From JADJLQ01 sp031417835 (GTDB lineage Bacteria; Bacteroidota; Bacteroidia; Chitinophagales; Saprospiraceae), in contig JANOWJ010000070.1 in NCBI GenBank assembly GCA_031417835.1, forward strand, positions 1 to 64,000: 64,000 nucleotides of DNA. Reading direction: 5' to 3'. Under the pieces are notes generated by a model, which was not told where the DNA came from, made no database searches, and was given only the letters and a program-made list of their open reading frames with translations. Numbering within the stretch: the first letter of the stretch is position 1; each line of letters begins with the position of its first letter. This document shows, in pieces, positions 1 to 7,540 of the stretch. A program made the position numbers and the translations under genes.

Positions 1-1
1 T

Positions 2-424
2 AGATTTGAGCAATAAGGCCTGAAAAGCATTTTCGGTATTTTACAACAAGCAGCTGAAAGGAAGGAGATTTCAAAATTTTATCTGGAGGCTTGTATTGCC
101 TATTGGCATACTAAGAAGGAAGATCAACTTGAAAAATGGGCCAGTATTCTAAAATTATTCGACCTATTGATTCAGATAGATCTATCCCCGATCATCGCAC
201 TCAACAGGATTGTAGCACTTTCAAAAGTGAAAGGCAAACAAGTAGCGATCGCTGCTGCAGAGAAATTAAATCTAATCAACAATCATTTTTTTTGCGTTTT
301 GCTCGGGGATTTATATAAAAAAATAGATGCTACGGTCTCTAAATCCTATTATCATACTGCATTAAAATTGGCAAAAACGAATACAGATCGGAGTACTATA
401 CAATTCAAATTGAATAATGAGTGA
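2..424 (+). CDS. C-terminal part of a COG4941-type ECF RNA polymerase sigma factor (partial, possibly frameshifted)
   Basis: The frame ending at 424 reads through a helical repeat tail with YLEACIAYWHT, then LSPIIALNR and ALSKVKGK. This is the pattern of the C-terminal TPR-like domain of ECF41-like/COG4941 sigma factors, which follows the sigma2 and sigma4 domains. Those domains would lie left of the window. The same frame has a TAA at 14-16, while the adjacent frame is open at 4-21 with a plausible family-like segment, so a one-base shift near positions 14-24 is likely. What I see is only the last ~135 residues. The family transcribes specific gene sets, and the target here is unknown. A later internal start (167) would give only 85 residues and is unlikely to be the real start. 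Confidence 0.6.
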
Positions 425-477
425 GGAAAGGATGTTCTGCCGAATACCGTTGTATGCTTACCGGCCTTAACGGGACC

Positions 478-1242
478 TTATCCTCTTAACTCCATCAATT
501 TTTTCACCATCATAGCTGCACCATTGGCCACAAATACAGAGTCCGATCCACATGCTATGAATCGGATACCCAGGTCGTGATACTTCTTATATTCAGCAGG
601 GTCAAAGATCAAAATGCCTATAGCTTTGCCGGCTCGTGAGGCAGCTTGCACGATATCATGGACCGCTTTTAAAAAAACAGGATGATCAAACTGTCCGAAG
701 ATACCCAGATCCATCGTGAGATCAGCAGGTCCTATAAAAAGTACATCTACCCCTTCAACTTCGGCGATTTCATCCAGATGAGCGAGTGCTGCTTCGGTTT
801 CTATTTGTACGACTCCCAGGGCATGCGACTTGGTGTCTTCGTAATATTGATTAAATGATTTGCCAAATTCAGTAGCTCTCACCATTTTGGCTACTCCCCG
901 ATTTCCAAAAGGGGGATAATGTAAGCCGGTGATGACTTTTTTTGCTTCGACCGCAGTATTGACTTTAGGACACATCACACCTAGAGCACCCATATCCATG
1001 ACTCGGGATATTCTGGAGGGTTCTGCGCTCTCCACCCGAATGATAGCAGCGGCACTTGTACTTTTTAGCGCTTGCAGTTGCGGTAGCACATCTTTCTCTG
1101 ATCCTGCGCCATGCTCCAGATCGATCAATACCCAATCAAAACCAGCTTGTCCGACGATCTCTGCTGTCAAAGCACTCCCAAGGTTGATCCAACATCCGTG
1201 TACGGTTTCTCCTTGTTGTATTCGTAGTTTTAAATTATTCAT
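478..1242 (-). CDS. HpcH/HpaI-family aldolase (probable 5-keto-4-deoxy-D-glucarate aldolase)
   Basis: This is a 254-residue cytosolic class II (metal-dependent) pyruvate aldolase, full length for the family. Visible motifs are DLEHG at 41-45 (His44), Arg69 in the IIRVE strand, the metal-ligand Glu148 in QIETEAAL, and Asp174 in FIGPADLT. Family members split 2-keto-3-deoxy sugar acids into pyruvate plus an aldehyde. It is the last gene of a minus-strand run with a GntP-type permease and glucarate dehydratase, with a 79-base gap from the dehydratase. By context I infer a GarL-like role: cleaving 5-keto-4-deoxy-D-glucarate to pyruvate and tartronate semialdehyde. 2-keto-3-deoxy-L-rhamnonate or 4-hydroxy-2-oxoheptanedioate aldolase are alternatives that sequence alone cannot exclude. 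Confidence 0.85.
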   Translation of the reverse strand: MNNLKLRIQQGETVHGCWINLGSALTAEIVGQAGFDWVLIDLEHGAGSEKDVLPQLQALKSTSAAAIIRVESAEPSRISRVMDMGALGVMCPKVNTAVEAKKVITGLHYPPFGNRGVAKMVRATEFGKSFNQYYEDTKSHALGVVQIETEAALAHLDEIAEVEGVDVLFIGPADLTMDLGIFGQFDHPVFLKAVHDIVQAASRAGKAIGILIFDPAEYKKYHDLGIRFIACGSDSVFVANGAAMMVKKLMELRG

Positions 1243-1321
1243 TTTTAGTATTCATTCTTAGGTGAAGCACACATTTCTATCGGGGACACACGGTATCCAT
1301 ATGATATGGAGTAGGCTTGAT

Positions 1322-2620
1322 TTACCAGCGCACGGACTTAAACTTCCAATCCGGATATATTTTTTGCATTTCTATTTCGTCATCCCTTTTGGTCAATCCA
1401 CAAGCAATATAATTTTGATGAAGCCGAGCCAATGCTTTTTTATCTAGTTCCACCCCAAGACCGGGACTTGTAGGGACTTCAATAGCTCCATCTTCAAATT
1501 TAAATCTTCCGCTGGTGATGATTTCTTCCGATTGCCAGGGGTAGTGCGTATCCAATGCATAGACCAGGTCAGGGATAGCAGCACCGAGGTGTACCATAGC
1601 TGCCATGGAGATACCCAGGTGACTGTTGGAGTGCATTGATAATCCCCGACCAAAGGTCTGACAGATAGCTGCCAGATGTATAGATGCATGTAAGCCACCC
1701 CAAAAGTGGTGATCGCTTAAGATGATATCTTCAGAACCCAATTGAATGCTGCGGGGTATTTCTTCAAATGAAGTAGTACACATATTGGTAGCTAGCGGAA
1801 TTTGTACAGACTTGCGCACCACAGCCATCTGCTCCTGTCCGCGTACGGGATCTTCCAAATACTCCAGCACGCCTTCCATTTCTTTACCATATTTAATCGC
1901 GGTCTCTACTTGCCAGAGAGCATTAGGATCTATTCTCAATGGAACTTGCTCTCCAAATGCCTCTCGCAAGGCATGTATAGCATCCACTTCTTTTCGGGGT
2001 TCGAAAGCTCCACCTTTTAGCTTTATAGATTTAAAGCCAAATGCTGCGCACATGGCTTTGGCCTGAGCCACAATCTCTAACGGGGTCAAAGCACTTTTTT
2101 GTCGAGCCGCGTCCCAGCCCTGCGCTTTGGGATCCATGCGATGGCCCCAAGTGCCGCCGGCCCCTTCAAATTTATAAAACAAATATGCAGCAAAAGGGAC
2201 CATATCCCTTCTGCGACCCCCCAATAAATCGACGATCGGACGGTTGACTATTTTACCTACGATATCCAGGCAGGCCACTTCGATAGCGCTAAAGATATGT
2301 ACCATCTTTCGCTGATCCCACGGTGCATTGCCCCTAGCAGTGGCATGATCTTTTCCAAAATGATCTATCAGGATGTCTTTGATCATATTGGTATGAAAAG
2401 GATCGCGACCGATGATCAATGGTTTACTTTTTTCCAAGGCTTGATCGGTAGCGAGGTTGCCAGGAATCTCACTGATCCCGCTGATGCCATCTTCAGTGAT
2501 CAACTCGACTATCGTGCGCAAAGCATAGGCAGCATGTACCCCAGCAGCATTGAGGAGTGGCGGGTCTACCGTAGCAATCGGGGTGATATTAAATTCTTTT
2601 ATTCGAGGTCCTGACTTCAT
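1322..2620 (-). CDS. gudD: Glucarate dehydratase (enolase superfamily)
   Basis: This 432-residue enolase-superfamily protein dehydrates D-glucarate to 5-keto-4-deoxy-D-glucarate. Catalytic-site elements are in family order: the KxK base motif (Lys200 and Lys202 in SIKLKGG), metal ligands Asp231 (RIDPN), Glu256 (YLEDP) and Asn279 (ATNM), then Asp303 in LSDHHFWGG and His330 in MHSNSHLG, matching the Asp/His dyad of GlucD. The N-terminal capping domain spans about 1-140. It lies 37 bases downstream of the permease and upstream of the aldolase, so the three genes encode uptake, dehydration and cleavage of one hexarate. Galactarate or idarate could also be accepted, but the motifs fit the glucarate clade. 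Confidence 0.88.
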   Translation of the reverse strand: MKSGPRIKEFNITPIATVDPPLLNAAGVHAAYALRTIVELITEDGISGISEIPGNLATDQALEKSKPLIIGRDPFHTNMIKDILIDHFGKDHATARGNAPWDQRKMVHIFSAIEVACLDIVGKIVNRPIVDLLGGRRRDMVPFAAYLFYKFEGAGGTWGHRMDPKAQGWDAARQKSALTPLEIVAQAKAMCAAFGFKSIKLKGGAFEPRKEVDAIHALREAFGEQVPLRIDPNALWQVETAIKYGKEMEGVLEYLEDPVRGQEQMAVVRKSVQIPLATNMCTTSFEEIPRSIQLGSEDIILSDHHFWGGLHASIHLAAICQTFGRGLSMHSNSHLGISMAAMVHLGAAIPDLVYALDTHYPWQSEEIITSGRFKFEDGAIEVPTSPGLGVELDKKALARLHQNYIACGLTKRDDEIEMQKIYPDWKFKSVRW

Positions 2621-2657
2621 GATTTAATTTTTATTTTTCGATACGATATCATGGACT

Positions 2658-4103
2658 TTATAACATAGGAATAAATGTCGCAGCGATCATAATAATCACA
2701 AGGCCTGTGATCGCCATGACCGTAAACATAGGAGCCAGCGTTTTTAATGCTTCTTGTTCGCTTAAGTTGCTGGTCTTGCATATAATCCAAAAGCCGCCAT
2801 CATTCATCCAGGGTATTACTTTTGCGCCACACCCGATAGCCAGGCATAAATAGACTGGATTAAATCCCAGATTGGCTTGGTGGGCCATACCCGATAGTAT
2901 ACCCGATGCTGTAATCAAGGCTACCGTAGCAGATCCTTGTGCTGTGCGGATGATCGCAGTGATTATAAAAGCGAGTGGGAGTAAAGCCATTTGATAATCC
3001 TTGGTCAAGTCAGCTATATGCGTGCTGATGCAGGTCTGTTGTAGCATGCCGCCGAAGGCTCCGCCAGCGGCAGTAATCAATACGATACTGCCTCCTCCTT
3101 GGATAGCATTTTGTACGAAAGTCGACATACCACCCTTTGAGCTTTGTTTTTGCCTGGCGAGTACGATCAATGCGATACATGCACCGGTGATCAAAGCGAT
3201 CGTCTTGTCTCCAAAAAACAGCAGGACACCGATCAATTTGTTTAATAAGGAGTATGAAGAGAAAGGCTCGCCGGCGGTATGATAAGAAGTAAAGGCTATG
3301 TAGAAACAAATGGTGGCGAAAGGAAATAAAACGGGCAATAGCGAGATGCTCAATGATGGCAGACTGGATTCATCTTTTTCAGCCGTGTTTCGCAAATCTT
3401 CTATTTTGGCATCTATAGAATCCCGAAGGGGTATTGCCCATCGTTTATTGGCCCAGGTAGCAAACCAATATCCGGCAGTGATCGTCATCAATCCAAGTAT
3501 AGTCCCACAGATCATCATGAGTCCCATATTGATATTCAAGGCTCCGATTAAAAATAATGGACCCGGTGCAGGGGGTACCAATGAATTGGACATCGCTGCT
3601 CCTGCTACAATAGCCAATACGAGTAAAAGATAGTTTTTGCCAATACGAATCGACATTACTTTTGCCAAAGGCATCATTAAAAAGATAACGGTATCAAAAA
3701 AAACAGGTACGCCTAAAAAAAAACTGCTAATCATAAATCCAATCGGGGCTTTGTCTAGTCCCGTCAACTTTACGACAGACCGGATTATCTTTTCTGCAGC
3801 ACCGCTATCCAAGATTGCTTTGCCCAGTATCGCTGCCATACCGATCAAGATCCCGATTTTAGCACAGGTATTACCAAATTCTGTCGCGATGCGCTCCCCG
3901 ATACTCTTTTGCGAAAGCTGCAATGCACTTGCAGCGGAGTTGCCTTTTAATAGATAAAATTGTTCGACATATACACTCGGCGTAAGAATGGCCACTATTA
4001 ATGCTCCAAGCAACAAAGCTAGAAAAGGATGAAGTTTGAGCCCGATGATACCACCTACTACAATCAGTATGCCTATAAATAATATAAAAAAAGGATCAGA
4101 CAT
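2658..4103 (-). CDS. GntP-family sugar-acid:proton symporter
   Basis: This 481-residue inner-membrane protein has about 12-14 hydrophobic segments and the GntP/gluconate permease layout. It starts with two closely spaced N-terminal helices. A conserved FFLGVPVFFDTVIFL stretch lies near residue 130-145 and a Pro-rich VPPAPGP loop near 175. The C-terminal half has TAQGSATVALITASG and a final helix. Family members import gluconate and related aldonates or aldarates with protons. As the first gene of the run with gudD and the aldolase it most likely imports glucarate (inference). The spacing suggests one transcript reading toward lower coordinates. About 250 bases separate it from the next gene upstream. 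Confidence 0.85.
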   Translation of the reverse strand: MSDPFFILFIGILIVVGGIIGLKLHPFLALLLGALIVAILTPSVYVEQFYLLKGNSAASALQLSQKSIGERIATEFGNTCAKIGILIGMAAILGKAILDSGAAEKIIRSVVKLTGLDKAPIGFMISSFFLGVPVFFDTVIFLMMPLAKVMSIRIGKNYLLLVLAIVAGAAMSNSLVPPAPGPLFLIGALNINMGLMMICGTILGLMTITAGYWFATWANKRWAIPLRDSIDAKIEDLRNTAEKDESSLPSLSISLLPVLFPFATICFYIAFTSYHTAGEPFSSYSLLNKLIGVLLFFGDKTIALITGACIALIVLARQKQSSKGGMSTFVQNAIQGGGSIVLITAAGGAFGGMLQQTCISTHIADLTKDYQMALLPLAFIITAIIRTAQGSATVALITASGILSGMAHQANLGFNPVYLCLAIGCGAKVIPWMNDGGFWIICKTSNLSEQEALKTLAPMFTVMAITGLVIIMIAATFIPML

Positions 4104-4293
4104 AAAGGATGTAAGTTGACTTAAGGCTTTAAGTAAAAGTAATAAAACTCTTGAAGTATTTTACACCTTGTGACTACAAGAAAAACTGATGCCGTCTCAC
4201 TTTTACACTACGCACTGCATCTTAGGCAGGGTATACTCCAAAAAGAGCATAGCATTCTCAGTAAACAAACAATCAAAAACAAAAAAACAAACT

Positions 4294-4322
4294 TAGCGTG
4301 CTTTGCGTCCTTAGCGGGAAAG
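4294..4322. repeat. Short 'cttagcg / ctttgcgtcc / ttagcg' intergenic motif
   Basis: The noncoding stretch between the permease and the dioxygenase gene holds three imperfect reiterations of a TTAGCG/TTTGCG word in 29 bases. I recall very similar strings between genes in many Bacteroidota genomes, but cannot search here. The rest of 4104-4359 shows no ORF or RNA gene that I recognise. Confidence 0.4.
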
Positions 4323-4359
4323 AAATGAATAAAACATGGCGAACTTTTCCGAGCCCTTC

Positions 4360-5244
4360 CTAGCCAATCTTCACAGAAGTCATTGTGAGCGACCCACCTA
4401 TTGCTTTATCATTAAACAATACCACTTTATCTTTTTTATCTTTCAAAGCCAATGCATACAACAACGGCAGATAATGTTCCGGAGTAGGAATAGCCAATTC
4501 AAACGGTCGGCCTTGAGATTTAAAATTGATCAACGGTTGATGGTCGCCGGATAGGATATGTTTTTTCATTTTTTCACGCGCTTCCAGTGCCCAATCAAAT
4601 CCGTATTCAGGCTCATTCATTTTATTCCAAGCGACCAATCCAAGATTATGCACCATATTGCCACTACCCAGAATAAGCACTCCTTTGGATCGAAGCACAG
4701 ACAACTCCTGAGCAAGATCATAATGGAATTGTGCTCCCTGAGTATAATCAAGGCTTAATTGCAGTACGGGTACATCAGCTAGAGGATACAGATGTCGGAT
4801 GACTGACCAAGCGCCATGATCCAGCCCCCACTTGGTATCGAGACCTACTTGCGTTTTTTGGATCGTTGATTTGACTTCATTGGCTAATGTAGGGCTTCCA
4901 GGTGCAGGATATTGTACCTCATATAATGCTTGAGGAAAACCACCGAAGTCATGTATCGTGCGCGGTAGGTCCATCGCCGTCACAAAGGTACCTCGGGTCT
5001 CCCAATGCGCGGAGATACAAATGATCGCCTTGGGTCGGGTGATGTTTTTACCGATGGATCGAAATCCTTTGACAAATTCATTTTCTTCGATTGCATTCAT
5101 AGGACTGCCATGACCGAGGAAGAGTACAGGCATTTTTTCTGTGGCTTCCAAATCAGAAGTGGCTTTGTGTAAGTCAGCCAGATCCATGGCCACACCAGTC
5201 AATGGCAATAAGGCTAGCGACTGCAGAAATGTTTTACGTTCCAT
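4360..5244 (-). CDS. ygiD: DODA-type class III extradiol ring-cleavage dioxygenase (YgiD-like)
   Basis: This 294-residue protein belongs to the LigB/DODA superfamily, non-heme metal enzymes that open catecholic rings such as DOPA. Motifs in order are HGSPM at 45-49, SAHWET at 78-83, HDFGGFP around 98-104, DHGAW at 142-146 and GSGNMVHN at 193-200, which supply the metal-binding histidines. The first ~20 residues are hydrophobic after MERK and may be an export signal, which is unusual because E. coli YgiD is cytosolic. The gene stands alone, with about 400 noncoding bases upstream. The physiological substrate is unknown. Confidence 0.85.
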   Translation of the reverse strand: MERKTFLQSLALLPLTGVAMDLADLHKATSDLEATEKMPVLFLGHGSPMNAIEENEFVKGFRSIGKNITRPKAIICISAHWETRGTFVTAMDLPRTIHDFGGFPQALYEVQYPAPGSPTLANEVKSTIQKTQVGLDTKWGLDHGAWSVIRHLYPLADVPVLQLSLDYTQGAQFHYDLAQELSVLRSKGVLILGSGNMVHNLGLVAWNKMNEPEYGFDWALEAREKMKKHILSGDHQPLINFKSQGRPFELAIPTPEHYLPLLYALALKDKKDKVVLFNDKAIGGSLTMTSVKIG

Positions 5245-5640
5245 GGGATGAAATGATTTGCCTGCAAAGTTATCGGATATTTAATAATGCAAAAAGTATA
5301 AAACAATCGGTTATACTTATTGAGATTTGAGTTGCACTTATATGGTTACAATAATGTTGGAGTGTAGATTTTATCAATACGTGGTTAAAACAAATTTTGG
5401 GCTCGATCTTTATAGCTACATAGCCTATGCTCATAACGAAGTATTTACTATTATTGGCTCAAACTATGCTTATTTTACTAGTTTAAGCCAGATATAAACG
5501 CAAATCCGAGATTCGTGCTGTGCGGAAGTACAACATCAAATTTTTTTTGGATTCTGTAGCTAATTTGAAAAGATAGAGCTTAGATTACTATAGAAATTAT
5601 TTTTTCGATAAATTCTATATGATCTCCCCGAGTATTTTTC
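5245..5640. other. Noncoding gap, nothing recognised
   Basis: This AT-rich interval of almost 400 bases has no ORF with a believable composition, no tRNA-like T-loop and no strong hairpin. It must contain the promoter of the dioxygenase gene, but I cannot place it confidently. Confidence 0.5.
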
Positions 5641-6336
5641 TTAAAAACTATACGTACGGCCAAAATCAAAAATCAAGCCGATGCTACTAAAGTTTTCTTC
5701 AAACGCAAGAGGCTTATCCGTAAGTTTAAAAGCCTTGCCTACTTGCAGTTGTAGTTTTACCCAACGATAACCAATTCTGGCGGTGAGGGCGGGCTCCGCA
5801 AAAAGCCAAGTATGTTTATCAATGTCTGCTAAATTATTATTGATCAACTCTTGAGTCGTATACGTAGTGTTATAACCACTGTATCGGCCACCGACCAATC
5901 GACCAGTAGCTGCTATTTCAAAAATACTATGGTGAATACCTATACTAGGCTGGAAAAAAAATCGAGCCCCACGAGTATCAAAACTTTTGCCATTATCTAC
6001 AAATTTAGTCTTCCCGATTCCTGCTCCTACGTAGGTCTCCCAGGTCACCCATCGATCACCTCCGGAAAAAGCACCCACCCCGGCTTCAAAAAAACTTCCT
6101 TTGCCATTGACTGGATCAGTGTCGTTTCCATCCTGGCGCAACAGGGCATTGACCATCACACCTACATGGGGATCAAGGCTGGTCGCAAACTGAAAATTTC
6201 CTTTGGTGTCACCACTCAGGCGAATTTGACCAGAGTCATCAAATAATGGGACATTGACCGTGTTGGGCACATAGGCCACTTTGCACGAGGTCACCATGCA
6301 GAGCATAAAAAGCACGAGGTAAAAAAAGTGTTTCAT
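5641..6336 (-). CDS. Outer-membrane beta-barrel-like lipoprotein, function unknown
   Basis: This 231-residue protein has a lipoprotein signal (MKHFFYLVLFMLCMVTSC, lipid-modified Cys18). The mature part is rich in alternating aromatic/glycine strands and ends in IFDFGRTYSF, a terminal aromatic typical of outer-membrane barrels. I recognise no enzyme motif. Homologous-looking small barrels with a lipobox are common in Bacteroidota as uncharacterised cell-envelope proteins. It appears monocistronic. Envelope location is well supported; function is unknown. Confidence 0.7.
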   Translation of the reverse strand: MKHFFYLVLFMLCMVTSCKVAYVPNTVNVPLFDDSGQIRLSGDTKGNFQFATSLDPHVGVMVNALLRQDGNDTDPVNGKGSFFEAGVGAFSGGDRWVTWETYVGAGIGKTKFVDNGKSFDTRGARFFFQPSIGIHHSIFEIAATGRLVGGRYSGYNTTYTTQELINNNLADIDKHTWLFAEPALTARIGYRWVKLQLQVGKAFKLTDKPLAFEENFSSIGLIFDFGRTYSF

Positions 6337-6367
6337 ACATTAAGGATTTGAAATACAAACTTACTAA

Positions 6368-6411
6368 AAAAGTGGAAACAGAGTCAGAAGCAGAAGCAGA
6401 GTCAGAAGCAG
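6368..6411. repeat. Low-complexity cagaag/cagagt tract
   Basis: Just upstream of the barrel lipoprotein gene is a run of near-perfect six-base reiterations (cagaag, cagagt) forming E-S-E-A repeats if read on the plus strand. The ORF that could use it (6348-6644) has no family character, so I treat it as noncoding. The words resemble the arms of the hairpin at 54236-54294. Confidence 0.5.
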
Positions 6412-6559
6412 AAAAATACTTAAGCTCAGCCTATTTATTTTCAGACCTATTTTTCCTACTTCGATTAAAGTCGGCAGTGATAGTTTTGTCTATAAAGTCA
6501 GGGTACTCATGCGAGATGTCGAGCCTACATGATGTCCATTTATACTCTGCGAGATCTTT

Positions 6560-6739
6560 GGTCAGCAGGGGACAATATACTTCAAATCAGTGCTTAAAGG
6601 CTGTGCCAGTAAAGCCACCGTACATCTGGGACGACATCAAGTAAGTGGTAAACAAGTCGATCTAAGTGCTCTGGGTACCGATGTCTATCAATGGACGGAG
6701 TACGAACTGAAGGTGACCGATCATCAACTGACGATCTAG
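6560..6739 (+). pseudogene. Remnant of the 3' part of an unknown gene, interrupted
   Basis: The plus-strand frame from about 6533 to the TAG at 6737 reads GTIYFKSVLKGCASKATVHL and then a VYQWTEYELKVTDHQLTI tail. The Trp plus alternating hydrophobic and charged pattern resembles concanavalin/LamG-like domains (W..y.l.v.d..l.iy). There is no start codon with a ribosome site and no upstream part. Its last ~50 bases overlap, in another frame, the start of the retropepsin-like gene. I read this as a truncated fragment joined to that gene by illegitimate recombination. The domain assignment is a guess. Confidence 0.35.
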
Positions 6740-7110
6740 CCTTGGCAAGAAGACATATAATAGGAGAAGATGAAGTACGGAGGATGCATGTCAGTGCGTT
6801 GGTCGATACTGGATCTTATATGCTAGCTATCAACGAAAATGTACAGCAACAATTACAATTTCCCTTTCTGGAAAAAAGGAAAGCACAAATGGCGAATGAA
6901 TCATTGATAGAGTGCGATGTTGTAGGGCCGGTAGAAGTAAGGTTTAAAAATCGACAAACTACTTGTAGGGCTATGGTCCTGCCAGGTGACTCTGAAATTT
7001 TACTTGGTGCTATACCGATGGAAGATATGGATGTTCTTATTCACCCATTAAGACAGGAACTAATAGTCAACCCAGATCATCCATATTACGCCCAAATGAA
7101 AATGAAATAA
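6691..7110 (+). CDS. Retropepsin-like (clan AA) aspartic protease, 5' end probably replaced
   Basis: The 139-residue product contains the clan AA active-site motif ALVDTGS (about residues 36-42), flanked by RRHIIGEDEVRRM upstream and by LLGAIPMEDMDVL and HPYYAQMKMK downstream. These are hallmarks of a small cytosolic retropepsin-like family common in Bacteroidota, usually about 130-140 residues. From LALARRHI onward it fits well. The first ~17 residues (MDGVRTEGDRSSTDD) do not look like the usual Val/Ile-rich N-terminus, and the same bases encode an older fragment in another frame. The gene therefore looks 5'-truncated and re-fused at about 6730. Whether it is expressed is unclear. The natural substrate of this family is unknown to me. 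Confidence 0.65.
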   Translation: MDGVRTEGDRSSTDDLALARRHIIGEDEVRRMHVSALVDTGSYMLAINENVQQQLQFPFLEKRKAQMANESLIECDVVGPVEVRFKNRQTTCRAMVLPGDSEILLGAIPMEDMDVLIHPLRQELIVNPDHPYYAQMKMK

Positions 7111-7540
7111 ATTTGAGTTAGTTTTAGTTGTTTCCTTTGGATTGTATTGCACTTTCGAAGATATAAAAAGCGCTACTAAATAAATTTAGATAGCTGCATA
7201 GACCTTGCTTCGAACAATTGTAATGGAAAAAACTCAAACTTTGAAAACACTTCCAGCTGAAATGAAATTTAAAATATTTGTCACAATGGTTATTTTAATT
7301 ATCAGGGTTTAAACAAATGTTAAATCAGAGAAGTAAAAAGAAGAAGGTGTAAATACCTTTTGCCGCTATTTTAGAAGACTCCCACTACTCGCTCCTCTTA
7401 AATTTAATTGCGAATGCCGATAGACAAATCGTGTTTGAAGAACAGTTAATAAAAATTATCTAAATTTTAATTTTTTTCAAACTTACTTTTGTTTCTGAAT
7501 ATCAATACTTCAATATCAATTTGATAGATGAATTCAATCA
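7111..7540. other. Noncoding gap, nothing recognised
   Basis: This 430-base AT-rich stretch lies between the convergent retropepsin-like and alpha-galactosidase genes. It contains only a ~29-codon ORF (from about 7224) without a ribosome site. No clear terminator hairpin or RNA gene was seen. Confidence 0.5.

Noticed and set aside
6348..6644. 98-codon plus-strand ORF with E-S-E-A repeats
   Set aside because: It arises from the low-complexity cagaag tract and then runs across a gene remnant in the wrong frame.
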